DNA of 64,000 nucleotides from Ancylobacter sp. SL191. GTDB lineage: Bacteria > Pseudomonadota > Alphaproteobacteria > Rhizobiales > Xanthobacteraceae. The notes beneath the pieces are model-generated. The model had not been told where the DNA came from, did no database searches, and saw only the letters and a program-made list of their open reading frames with translations. This document shows positions 16,567-24,564 of this stretch, piece by piece; the stretch's first letter is position 1, and each line of letters begins with the position of its first letter. The translations under genes were made by a program, and so were the position numbers. The stretch spans positions 434,001 to 498,000 of the forward strand of contig NZ_CP113056.1 of NCBI RefSeq assembly GCF_026625645.1, read 5' to 3'.

Positions 16567-16707
16567 ATGAACATGTTTGCGCCTGTGAGATATTCGAGGG
16601 CAGAAACACTGGCTCGCAAGGCGGACGAACAGGCCTTTACAACCGAGCAGCGGTTACGGTTTCATTCCGGCTTAAAGGCCGCCGGGTTTGAAGGATCCAT
16701 TCCGTAG
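16567..16707 (+). CDS. Small protein (46 residues)
   Basis: Starts at ATG 16567 behind a strong GGTTGGAGAGG site about 9 bases away (an in-frame GTG at 16561 is also possible). The product is hydrophilic, with 'AETLARKADEQAF' and 'TTEQRLRFHSGLKAAGF', consistent with two short helices. It is the first gene after the AT-rich spacer and precedes the lipoprotein by 82 bases, so it may lead the plus-strand cluster. Family unknown; a small regulator or structural peptide is possible. Confidence 0.5.
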   Translation: MNMFAPVRYSRAETLARKADEQAFTTEQRLRFHSGLKAAGFEGSIP

Positions 16708-16789
16708 GACTTTTGATCGGCAACCATTTGGCCTTGCACCAGTTGCGGTATCTCCATATTCTGCCCTAGTTTTCGGGGGAGAGGGTAAC

Positions 16790-17278
16790 ATGCGGCGTCA
16801 TGTTGTTTTACTTGGCTTTACGTCGTTATTTTTAAGTGCCTGCGCTTCGGTCGATGTCCGTCCCGTGACAAGCCCGAACCAGGCGGGCATCAGGTACTGG
16901 CGCCCCGAAGTGTTGCTAGCCCTGCAGGAAACGAAAGATAAAGAAGGCCGCGTCAGTTGCGACGTCAAAACGTTTACACTTCCTGACAAAAGCGAAGAAT
17001 ACGCCATAACGACCAACGCTGGCATGGGTACGGCTAAATCCACGCCGACTCTATACGAAGGATGGCGGCTGGACGGGCTGCAGTCCGACATCGATTCCAA
17101 AGCCGCCGATAATATTACTGCCGTGGCAAGTCTCCTGAAAGCCTTGCCTCTGTCTCCGACCGTCAGCAGCTCGGGAAACACGAAGACCGCGCCATCGTCA
17201 AAATGCGAAGGCGTCTTTCGTATCGAGTACGATTCCGCAGGTCAGGTTCTTCGATTCCGGCGGATCGAAATCATTTAG
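16790..17278 (+). CDS. Putative lipoprotein
   Basis: I place the start at ATG 16790, just after GGGGGAGAGGG; the frame extends to 16688 but that start lacks a signal peptide at its N-terminus. The product is 162 residues with a lipoprotein signal: MRRH, a hydrophobic stretch and the lipobox 'LSAC' giving a lipidated Cys near residue 18. The mature part has no family I recognise and contains two further cysteines. Probably anchored in the outer membrane. It precedes the trypsin-like protease by 49 bases on the same strand and may be an accessory or immunity protein for the secreted proteases. Confidence 0.65.
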   Translation: MRRHVVLLGFTSLFLSACASVDVRPVTSPNQAGIRYWRPEVLLALQETKDKEGRVSCDVKTFTLPDKSEEYAITTNAGMGTAKSTPTLYEGWRLDGLQSDIDSKAADNITAVASLLKALPLSPTVSSSGNTKTAPSSKCEGVFRIEYDSAGQVLRFRRIEII

Positions 17279-17327
17279 TCAAATCGCGCTATTTCTGTTC
17301 TATCTATAGCAATGATGGAGGACTGCC

Positions 17328-18107
17328 ATGCATTTCTCAAAGTGCGTTATAGGCATTGCGCTGGCCGCCGCGGCCGTGATGGGGCATTTCACTCCAGCGT
17401 TTGCATTCGAAATGATAGAGCCCGAAGATAAACCAGCATCCGTGCAGGTAATAGGCGGACAACCGGCATCCAACAGCGAATGGCCGGCGACACTCTACTT
17501 TACGACCCCAGACGGCGCCTGCACGAGTACGGTTGTCGGGCCACGAGCCGTGATCACGGCCGCGCACTGCGTGGACGACGGACAAACCGGGACAATCCGT
17601 TTGAATGGTAGAACCGCAGGCGTTCGCTGCGAACATCATCCGGGTTACGCCGCGAACCACCAACTCGATGTTGCGATGTGTCTGGCTGCGGAAGACCTGA
17701 CGCTGCCGAACGGGGCGCGGTTCGAGCGCCTCAATAATGATCCGCAACAGCCCGCAATTAGGAGCGGCGTCGTGCTGCTTGGTTATGGCTGCCGGCGTGT
17801 CGGAGGTGGAGGAGCCACCGGCTCCTTGTACGTTGGAGATACGACGGTCGACAACTTCTCCGCAGATTACATCGTAACGAAAGGCGTGGCAGCGCTTTGC
17901 TTTGGTGACAGCGGCGGAAGCGCCTATCTGAAGACGTCCTTGCGTAGGCGCATCATCGGGATCAATTCCCGCGGCGACATTTCGGAAACGTCGTATCTTA
18001 CCAATGTCGCGTCTCCGTCCGTCATCTCGTTTGTCGGAGATTGGTCGAAAGGCAAGAACGCGCCGGTATGTGGGGTGGGCGCGCAGGCGGGTATCTGCCG
18101 TGATTGA
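17328..18107 (+). CDS. Trypsin-like serine protease (S1)
   Basis: A 259-residue exported S1 peptidase: signal peptide to about residue 27, then 'VIGGQPASNSEWP' like the mature N-terminus of trypsins (x-I-G-G), suggesting zymogen activation. The triad is complete: H80 in 'ITAAHC', D114 in 'QLDVAMC', S195 in 'CFGDSGGS'. Six or more cysteines fit disulphides. The specificity pocket cannot be judged from sequence alone. Preceded by a GATGGAGGAC ribosome site. Its stop overlaps the GTG start of the downstream subtilase, implying joint expression. S1 proteases next to subtilases suggest a processing cascade, which is inference. Confidence 0.9.
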   Translation: MHFSKCVIGIALAAAAVMGHFTPAFAFEMIEPEDKPASVQVIGGQPASNSEWPATLYFTTPDGACTSTVVGPRAVITAAHCVDDGQTGTIRLNGRTAGVRCEHHPGYAANHQLDVAMCLAAEDLTLPNGARFERLNNDPQQPAIRSGVVLLGYGCRRVGGGGATGSLYVGDTTVDNFSADYIVTKGVAALCFGDSGGSAYLKTSLRRRIIGINSRGDISETSYLTNVASPSVISFVGDWSKGKNAPVCGVGAQAGICRD

Positions 18108-20262
18108 TAGCAAGCGATACCTATACGCGTTAATGGCCGTTTCGGCGGTCAATGCCATGGGGGATGCGCATGCCGACGTCCTGGTACGCAGAACCAAACA
18201 AGCATCGCCTGAGCTTGTGCGAACCATAGCGGAAGTCGGCCGCGAAGAACAAACCCTGCTGCCGGCGGGCGCGTCGATCCTCGAGGCCGTCAGGTCTCGC
18301 TGTAACACCATCGACACAACCTATCTTGGCATTTTGACCCAAAAAAATCCGACGTTGATCGGCAAGTCTCTGTCAAAGCCTATGGACGGAGACCTCACCC
18401 TCACCTTTCCGGCATGTGCACGAGCCCCCGAAGCAGGCCCTCAGCAAGTGCCTGAGGGAGCGACGCTCGGAAAACTCGCGCTAGACCACGGAATCTCGTT
18501 CCCCATATCCGGCCGGCCGGTATTCCTCTCCAATTTCATCTCGCTCGACCCCGCGGCCGAGGGAGGCGCCCTTGCCGTCGAGGCAAAAGCCCGCCCTGCT
18601 GGAGAGGGTCCGGCATTCGATTTTGTGTTGGTGCAAGCGGCAGACGGGATTGGCGCAAATGGTGAAAAGAGACCGGTCAATAAAAAGGACGTCCTATTAG
18701 GTGTCGATAATGCCATCTCTTTCGTCCAGCTGAACGATGGCGCCAACCCCGACCGGCTAAAGGCCGGGTCCGTAATCCAGCTTCCTGGGACTTTGCCGGT
18801 GTGGTCGGAGTTGCCGCTCGCAGCTGGAATTTCCAAAGAGGCGGCTCTCTCGCGGATCGCGATGGCATTGGCGAGCGATGGCTCCCCACCGAATAATGTG
18901 ACGGTATCCCCGGCCGCATCCCTGGTTACGCCGAACAACGACTATACCTGCGCTGTTGAATCCTCGTCGCAATGGCCGTTCGACAAGGAAGCAGTGCTTA
19001 ACCAGCTGGCTGTCAACAAGACCCGGTATCCGGACGGTCAATTCGTTTCGCAGACCATCCTCGTCGCCGATACGGGCTTCGACTTCGTCGACGGTACGGG
19101 AATTCAGTTTCCGAAGACGGCACTGAGGAAGCTGGTCCCCTTTCCGGCTGCCGCAGGAAGCGACCCAGGCGCCATGACCGGCCCGCTGTCCGTCGACGGG
19201 ATCAATCTCACGGCCAGAAGGAATTCGCCGCAGACGAGTACGGCCGATACCTACCGTTTCCACGGCGTCGGAGTAGCAGGCGTCGCCATCGGAGGGCGCA
19301 CGTTTGAGGCCGAACGGCAGTTGATGTCCTCTCCTATCGGCCTCGGCTTCGCTAGCGTTACCTCGCCAAGCGATGGCCATATCAGCCCGACTGTGCTTTC
19401 GGACGCGCTCAGCTACATAATAAAGGACCGTCAGATATCGGTCATGAACGCCAGTTTCACGATCAATGGCCGCATCCCAGGCGTCGAACAGCTTATAAAA
19501 GATGTGGCATCTCGCGTCGTTCTCGTCGTCGCGGCGGGGAACGCAAACAATGAGCTTGGAAGCACCGAGTCCTGGCCTGCGATGTTCGGCGGAGATCCCG
19601 GCAATGCAGCAGGCGGTATTGTAATTACCGTAGCAGCTCATGATCGCGACGGGACCAAATCGCCGTTCAGTTCTTGGAGCGCGGACCGCGTCGACCTTCT
19701 GGCTCCGGGCTGCGGTATCCCGTCCTATTCGTCCAACGGCACCGCCGTCATGGACTCCGATTGGGCCGGCACCTCATTTTCTGCGCCGCTCGTGAGCTTC
19801 GTCGCTGCCTGGCTGGGGGCCTACAACCTCAATACAAGAGAGATAAAGGCGCGGATGATCTCGTCGGTAGACGCCAGCGACGCATTGGACGACGTCTCTT
19901 ATTCGCGCGGGACGCTCAACATCCCTCGTGCCCTTGCATTTGGGTTCAACCGGTATGACGTGATTGTCGGCGGCAAAAAGAAGACCATCCTATCAAAGGA
20001 CAACAAAGAAAACGGCATTGTCAAATTATGTGGAAAGGAATTCTATCTCTCCTCTCTGAGCAAAGTCGCAAAAGGCACTGCGACACTCCATGTGTGGCCC
20101 AAGAATCCCGATAAAGAACATCCTGAGATGATGAAACGATTGCCTCTTTGCAATCGGAAAACCGACGATGCATTTTCTCTCAATGTAACCGACTTCCGCA
20201 CCGGCGAAATAGCAGAGGTGTCCCTCGACAATTTGATCGACTTCACATCGGCTTCCCGTTGA
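18100..20262 (+). CDS. Exported S8 subtilisin-like protease
   Basis: The frame opens at 18004, but the GTG at 18100 gives a proper signal peptide (IDSKRYLYALMAVSAVNAMG, cut near AHA) and overlaps the trypsin gene stop by 8 bases. Product 720 residues. Residues 30-290 include two segments with LysM-like spacing ('ILTQKNPTLIG' and 'GATLGKLALDHGISF'), perhaps wall binding or a propeptide. The catalytic residues are D324 (ADTGFDF), H388 (RFHGVGVAG), Asn in 'VAAGNAN', and S559 (GTSFSAP). The His motif is FHGVGVAG instead of GHGTHVAG, atypical but with the His kept. C-terminal 110 residues unrecognised. A different subfamily from the signal-less subtilase in the neighbouring cluster. Confidence 0.85.
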   Translation: MIDSKRYLYALMAVSAVNAMGDAHADVLVRRTKQASPELVRTIAEVGREEQTLLPAGASILEAVRSRCNTIDTTYLGILTQKNPTLIGKSLSKPMDGDLTLTFPACARAPEAGPQQVPEGATLGKLALDHGISFPISGRPVFLSNFISLDPAAEGGALAVEAKARPAGEGPAFDFVLVQAADGIGANGEKRPVNKKDVLLGVDNAISFVQLNDGANPDRLKAGSVIQLPGTLPVWSELPLAAGISKEAALSRIAMALASDGSPPNNVTVSPAASLVTPNNDYTCAVESSSQWPFDKEAVLNQLAVNKTRYPDGQFVSQTILVADTGFDFVDGTGIQFPKTALRKLVPFPAAAGSDPGAMTGPLSVDGINLTARRNSPQTSTADTYRFHGVGVAGVAIGGRTFEAERQLMSSPIGLGFASVTSPSDGHISPTVLSDALSYIIKDRQISVMNASFTINGRIPGVEQLIKDVASRVVLVVAAGNANNELGSTESWPAMFGGDPGNAAGGIVITVAAHDRDGTKSPFSSWSADRVDLLAPGCGIPSYSSNGTAVMDSDWAGTSFSAPLVSFVAAWLGAYNLNTREIKARMISSVDASDALDDVSYSRGTLNIPRALAFGFNRYDVIVGGKKKTILSKDNKENGIVKLCGKEFYLSSLSKVAKGTATLHVWPKNPDKEHPEMMKRLPLCNRKTDDAFSLNVTDFRTGEIAEVSLDNLIDFTSASR

Positions 20263-20433
20263 GGTGGCAATCGTATTTCGATTGACACAGAAATATGCTC
20301 GCCTGAAACAGGTAATTATTTTTCCTCTGGTGGTGAAATCGTATCTACTTGATTGCGAGAACCGGCGAGTCGGAAGTATCGTTCGACTGTAGGTGTTATC
20401 CTTGGCTTCAATCCGGAGCTGGAGTTGCGCGGT

Positions 20434-21702
20434 ATGTTTCGTTGGATCACTCGTTTTGCACTTGTGCTGCTCGGGGCGGCTTCCGCCGACGCGCGAGAGG
20501 CCACCGTCGCGACATGGAATCTCGGATGGCACTTGTCGCAGGATCAGGCGGCGACGTGGATCGCGAAGTGCAGTGCGCCCTTTGCGAAAAACGCTCAAAC
20601 GGGCCTTTGGGAACCCGCAGCGGCGGGAACGCCGGGATGGGAGCTCAAATGGGGCCGCGATGCCCCGATCTTATGGGATATCGGCAATTGGCCACCCTGC
20701 GATGTGTTTCAGTCCAATTTTGACGTGGTCCCCGTCACCGCAGCCGCCTATGAAAAACGCGCCGATCAGGTACGCTTGCTGCTTGCCGATAAAGTTAAGG
20801 CCGACATCATCGCGTTTCAGGAAGTCAGCGGCGAGCAGGCGATCCGCGATGTTTTGCCGGACGGCGGCAAGGATTATCTCGTCTGGTCGTTCGACGGCTT
20901 TAAAATTCAACGCCTTGGCTTCGCCTGGCGCAAGGAGCTCGGCCCTGCGAGCCTCTGCGCCGAAGAAACGACCATCAGCCTTCCGCAATTCGCTCCCAAG
21001 GATCAGGTGCGGCCAGGGCTTTCACTTGGGCTGACGATCGGCGGCAAAAAACTGCGGCTGCTGAACGTTCACTTGAAATCGTCCTGCGTCACGCCGGTCG
21101 AGGCTGAACCCGGAAATCCCCGCGGAGCTCTGGCCGGCGACGATCCGGCTTGCCAGGTACTGCAGCAGCAGGTCTCGCCGCTCGAAGCGTGGATAGAGAC
21201 GGCCGGCGACGAATCCGACTACTTGATCATTCTCGGCGATTTCAATCGCGCAATTTGGCACGAGCTCCATCGAGACGAGCAGGTGCGCACCGATGGCTCC
21301 GACCCGGTGGGGCCGCTCGCGTCACCGGTCAGTGTCAATAGCCTGATCGAAGAAATAAACGATGGAAAGCCGGTCAGCAGTAAATTGACCGTTCTTGAAG
21401 AGCATTGCCCGCTCGATGCCTCTACACAAGCCGCATGCGTCACGGCCGAGAATCCTGAAGACAAGGCAGCTTGGCGGGCTTCGACGAAAACCCTGGCGGG
21501 AGTCAACAGCCTCGGTTGCCGTAACCCCGTCGGGCTCGACCACATCGTGCTTGGCCCCGGCCTCACCGCCGGACAAGCCGCCGTCAAGGTGCCCTTGGGT
21601 CGCCAGGGCCGTACGTTGCCGGCAAACCAGACGCATCCAAATCCGCTGCTTGCTCTTTCGGACCACTGCCCGCTCGCAGCCGTTGTCCATTTTCCGGACT
21701 AG
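20434..21702 (+). CDS. Exported endonuclease/exonuclease/phosphatase family protein
   Basis: I place the start at ATG 20434 behind GGAG; the frame extends 27 codons upstream without a site. The 422-residue product has a signal peptide (MFRWITRFALVLLGAASADA) and the EEP (DNase I-like) motifs in order: 'ATWNLGWHL' (Asn), 'IIAFQEV' (catalytic Glu), 'LNVHLKSSC', 'IILGDFNR' (Asp, Asn), 'LDHIVLG' and 'LSDHCPLAAV' (Asp-His). All metal and catalytic residues appear intact. The protein probably acts outside the cytoplasm, as a DNase or a phosphodiesterase. It is the last gene of the plus-strand cluster, 171 bases after the subtilase; DNase plus proteases makes a coherent degradative set. Confidence 0.85.
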   Translation: MFRWITRFALVLLGAASADAREATVATWNLGWHLSQDQAATWIAKCSAPFAKNAQTGLWEPAAAGTPGWELKWGRDAPILWDIGNWPPCDVFQSNFDVVPVTAAAYEKRADQVRLLLADKVKADIIAFQEVSGEQAIRDVLPDGGKDYLVWSFDGFKIQRLGFAWRKELGPASLCAEETTISLPQFAPKDQVRPGLSLGLTIGGKKLRLLNVHLKSSCVTPVEAEPGNPRGALAGDDPACQVLQQQVSPLEAWIETAGDESDYLIILGDFNRAIWHELHRDEQVRTDGSDPVGPLASPVSVNSLIEEINDGKPVSSKLTVLEEHCPLDASTQAACVTAENPEDKAAWRASTKTLAGVNSLGCRNPVGLDHIVLGPGLTAGQAAVKVPLGRQGRTLPANQTHPNPLLALSDHCPLAAVVHFPD

Positions 21703-21808
21703 AGCGACGTGTCTTCCGCCTTTGGCGCGATTCTTGGCGCAGCGGCTGGCAAGAGTGCGCGTTAAATTCGGCGATGCTATGCAGCAAGCCACGTCGTCTC
21801 CGACGGCG

Positions 21809-21979
21809 TCACGACGCCTCCGCCATGCGAAGTATGTGAACGGCGCGCGTCTCGATGACAGCGCGTATGGTCTGGAGAATACTGTGCGCAATCCCCTCTT
21901 CGGCAAAGGTTGCCAGGAGGCCGTCCGCTTCGCTCCGGATGCGTTCCGCTAATTGCGTTAGGTCCCCAGTCAATAGCCG
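21809..21979 (-). pseudogene. C-terminal remnant of a helical protein
   Basis: A minus-strand frame without a good start reads as clean protein: '...LTQLAERIRSEADGLL', 'FAEEGIAHSILQTIRAVI', ending 'HILRMAEAS' at TGA 21809. It has no ATG and runs into the antisense of the ardC remnant, so only the C-terminal 50-60 residues of the original gene survive. It could alternatively start at an in-frame TTG. Family not recognised. It marks a rearrangement point at about 21980-22000. Confidence 0.45.
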
Positions 21980-22585
21980 TTGCGCGCCGCGCGTGTTGGC
22001 GAGCGGGCCATTCCGTTCCTGAAATCCTACACCCTGTTCAATGTCGCGCAGATTGAGGGACTACCCGACCGTGTCCAAACGCCTGCCGCACCGCCACCGA
22101 ACCTCTTTGAACGCATCGGCCACGCCGAAACCTTCTTCACGGCCTGGGGCTCGGCCATCCGCCACGGCGGCAACCAAGCCTATTATAGCGGCGCATCCGA
22201 TCATGTGCAGATGCCGCCCTTCGAAGCGTTCCGCGATGCCGAGAGCTATTACGCCACCCTCGCGCATGAACATATCCACTGGACCAAGCACGCCGACCGC
22301 CTTGACCGCGATTTCGGACGCAAGCGCTTTAGCGACGAATGCTACGCCCGCGAGGAACTGGTCGCCGAACTCGGCTCCGCCTTCCTCTACGCCGACCTGA
22401 ACCTCACGCCCGAGCCCCGTGAGGACCATGCCAGCTATATCGCGAGCTGGCTCAAGGTCTTGAAGAACGACTCCCGCTTCATCATCAACGCCGCTGCCCA
22501 TGCGCAGAAGGCCGCCGACTTCCTGCACCGTCTGCAGCCCGACGCCGCCAGCCCCGAGGCGGACGGGACCAGTTTAGCCGCGTGA
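21980..22585 (+). pseudogene. ArdC-like antirestriction protein, 5'-truncated
   Basis: The 201-codon frame begins inside a typical ArdC/TraC-type protein: 'AIPFLKSYTLFNVAQIEGLP' is normally internal, after an N-terminal single-stranded-DNA-binding domain that is missing here. The zincin-like C-terminal domain is present, with 'LAHEHIHWTKH' (HExxH: His-Glu-x-x-His) and 'EELVAELGSAF' (third ligand Glu). ArdC proteins protect incoming conjugative DNA from restriction. Without its N-terminal domain this copy is probably non-functional. It indicates that a conjugative element once occupied this stretch. Confidence 0.75.
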
Positions 22586-22635
22586 GCCCAACGCTTTCCC
22601 AAACTCGTTCTTTCACCCGCCAAAGGAGACTACCC

Positions 22636-22740
22636 ATGACCACCCAGACCATCACCATCCATCCGGTCCGCATTGAACTCGACATTCACGCATCGGGCAT
22701 CTGGACAGGTACGGTGGATTGGCCCAGCTTGATGCCGAGG
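22636..22740 (+). pseudogene. Truncated start of a gene that followed ardC
   Basis: ATG 22636 has a strong AAAGGAGAC site and about 30 good codons ('MTTQTITIHPVRIEL', 'GIWTGTVDW'). After that the frame turns Arg-rich and meaningless, while the MBL-fold gene begins in another frame at 22757. The original gene is therefore cut around 22730-22750 by the arrival of the MBL segment. Typical of small genes behind ardC in conjugative elements. Confidence 0.4.
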
Positions 22741-22756
22741 CGGGCGGGAAAAACGC

Positions 22757-24307
22757 ATGCGGATCCAGCTGGACATGTTCGCGGTGGAGCTGGGAGCGGC
22801 GATATTGCTGCAGTTCGAGACACCGGACGGAGCCGTCCGTGTCCTAGCAGACGGCGGCGAAGCCAAGTATCACATAGACACGAAACTTGCGGACGCCATG
22901 GCGTCGTTCGACGGAAAGATTCCGAAAACCCATATCGACCTGATTGTCGGCACCCACTACGACGCCGACCACCTGGCCGGGCTGGTCGACATTGTCCAGA
23001 ACAGCACGATCTCCATCGGCGAGGCCTGGCTACCACCAGTCGCCAACGACACCGAACCGAAGACAGGTCTCGCAGCGCCGGGCGACGCGCAACTGCTGGC
23101 GCTACAATTCGCCGGAGACGACGGCGAGAGGGTGCTGCGAGACTACCTCGCCAGCAAGGCCCGAACTTGCGCCCGGTTTGCGCAGGCGGAGCGGTGGGGC
23201 GACGAATTCCGTAGCCTGACAAGAGACGACGATGAAAGCGACATCGACAAGTTCGTTTCATGGACAATCGGACGCCCGGATGGCGACGTTCCGGACCTGG
23301 CTTTGTTCGAATGGCATCTCAGGGATGCGAGCCGAACCCTGGGCCGCGACACAGGCGACCACGCGGAAGCAGTATTCGACGATTTGCCCGAGCAGGAAGA
23401 AGACGCCGATCCCTTCTACCGCCGCCGGTGGGTGCAGAGCCCTGAAGCCTTGGCAAAGTCCTGGTCTGATTTCAGCGATCGCGCCGAAGTCGAGGCGCCA
23501 GCGCTGGCGCTGATCCGCGCTTCCGCCGCCAAGGATGCAATCAATGCGACCTCTCTTAAGGCCCTGGTGGACGCCCTGAAGAAAAGGCGCACGCCGATCG
23601 CCTGCCGTACCATTAAGGACGGGCAGCCCCGGCGATTCGTCTGGTCGAAGATTGACAGGCGCTTCCTGCCCGGAGCGCAGATCGCCTCGGACGGCCCGGA
23701 GCTGCTGCTACTGGGCCCATCCGACGGCCTCGTCAAAAAACACTGGAGGCGGCTCCCGATTGGCGACTATGTCATGAAGGTCGCCTACGCGGCGCTCCCA
23801 ATCGAGCCGATCACCCCAAGCAACCAGTTAAGCTACATTATGCGGATGGATTTCGGAGAGGCGCGGATCCTGATCTCCGGCGATGCCGGCTGCGTAGACT
23901 TCAAGCCCTCTCCTCGCGCGGACTATCATCCGGAGCTTATAGCGGCGCTCTCGCCGCTCCATGTTATCCAGGTCGCACATCACGGTGGTCACAACGCCCA
24001 CTTCTATCGCTGCCTCCTTGCGGCAGACTACCAGTCTCAGACCGCTCCATCCTACCTGCTGCTCTCCCACGGCACGTACGACAAGCACCGGCCATCAGCG
24101 GTCTTCGCCAAGTTCATTGAGACGGTTCGCAGGGACGGAGACGACGTGCAACTGCTCTTTACCTCTACCCCGGAAGCAGCGAAGGTGAAGGACTTCAAAG
24201 CGTTGTTCGCGCCCGTGGTAGGAACCGCCGCGCAGGCCGGCGATGTGAAACTGGTCTTCGATGGTAGCGCGTGGGCGGTCGCTGCTCACGCGGTCGAAGT
24301 TCCCTAA
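22757..24307 (+). CDS. MBL-fold metallohydrolase, ComEC-like motif type
   Basis: A 516-residue protein with a metallo-beta-lactamase fold. 'GTHYDADHLAGL' gives the metal motif H67-x-D69-x-D71-H72, the HxDxDH form seen in ComEC-related MBL domains. 'LISGDAGCVDF' (about residue 375) and 'VAHHGGHNAHF' (about residue 407) are the later metal-binding motifs. Between residues 80 and 330 lies a large insertion without recognised homology. No signal peptide or membrane segment, unlike ComEC. A nuclease or phosphodiesterase activity is plausible. Solo MBL proteins of this type recur in bacterial conflict loci with proteases and other effectors; here the gene sits as intact cargo between broken mobile-element genes. 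Confidence 0.75.
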   Translation: MRIQLDMFAVELGAAILLQFETPDGAVRVLADGGEAKYHIDTKLADAMASFDGKIPKTHIDLIVGTHYDADHLAGLVDIVQNSTISIGEAWLPPVANDTEPKTGLAAPGDAQLLALQFAGDDGERVLRDYLASKARTCARFAQAERWGDEFRSLTRDDDESDIDKFVSWTIGRPDGDVPDLALFEWHLRDASRTLGRDTGDHAEAVFDDLPEQEEDADPFYRRRWVQSPEALAKSWSDFSDRAEVEAPALALIRASAAKDAINATSLKALVDALKKRRTPIACRTIKDGQPRRFVWSKIDRRFLPGAQIASDGPELLLLGPSDGLVKKHWRRLPIGDYVMKVAYAALPIEPITPSNQLSYIMRMDFGEARILISGDAGCVDFKPSPRADYHPELIAALSPLHVIQVAHHGGHNAHFYRCLLAADYQSQTAPSYLLLSHGTYDKHRPSAVFAKFIETVRRDGDDVQLLFTSTPEAAKVKDFKALFAPVVGTAAQAGDVKLVFDGSAWAVAAHAVEVP

Positions 24308-24415
24308 GCTTTCAATCCGTCACACTTGACCAAGTCGAGATGTCCGTCGCGCCAAGCGCGCAGCGCGGCCGGCTGACTACAGCTCGGCCGCCAAAAGCGT
24401 CGGATAGAAGCGATA

Positions 24416-24480
24416 GTGTTGATTTCCAATGAGATTGGACCCGTCTCACGGGGATTTTTCCATCGCGAACTGACCCCTGC
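24416..24480. repeat. Half copy of the palindromic element
   Basis: Contains TGTTGATTTCC, GGACCCG, GGGGATTTTTCCATCG and GAACTGACCCC in the order of the reverse complement of the right arm at 26005-26075. Only one arm is present. It lies just downstream of the MBL gene, suggesting that the element's ends mark the edges of mobile cargo. Confidence 0.45.
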
Positions 24481-24564
24481 TTTCACTGTCTCTCGCCATC
24501 AGCGCGGGAGACGTGGAGTGATCTACATGGAGTTATTGCGTCTTGCGGCGCTGGCAATAAGGGC

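Noticed and set aside
21322..21906. Minus-strand frame of 194 codons
   Set aside because: Mostly antisense to the EEP gene; the genuine remnant at its 5' side is in another frame.
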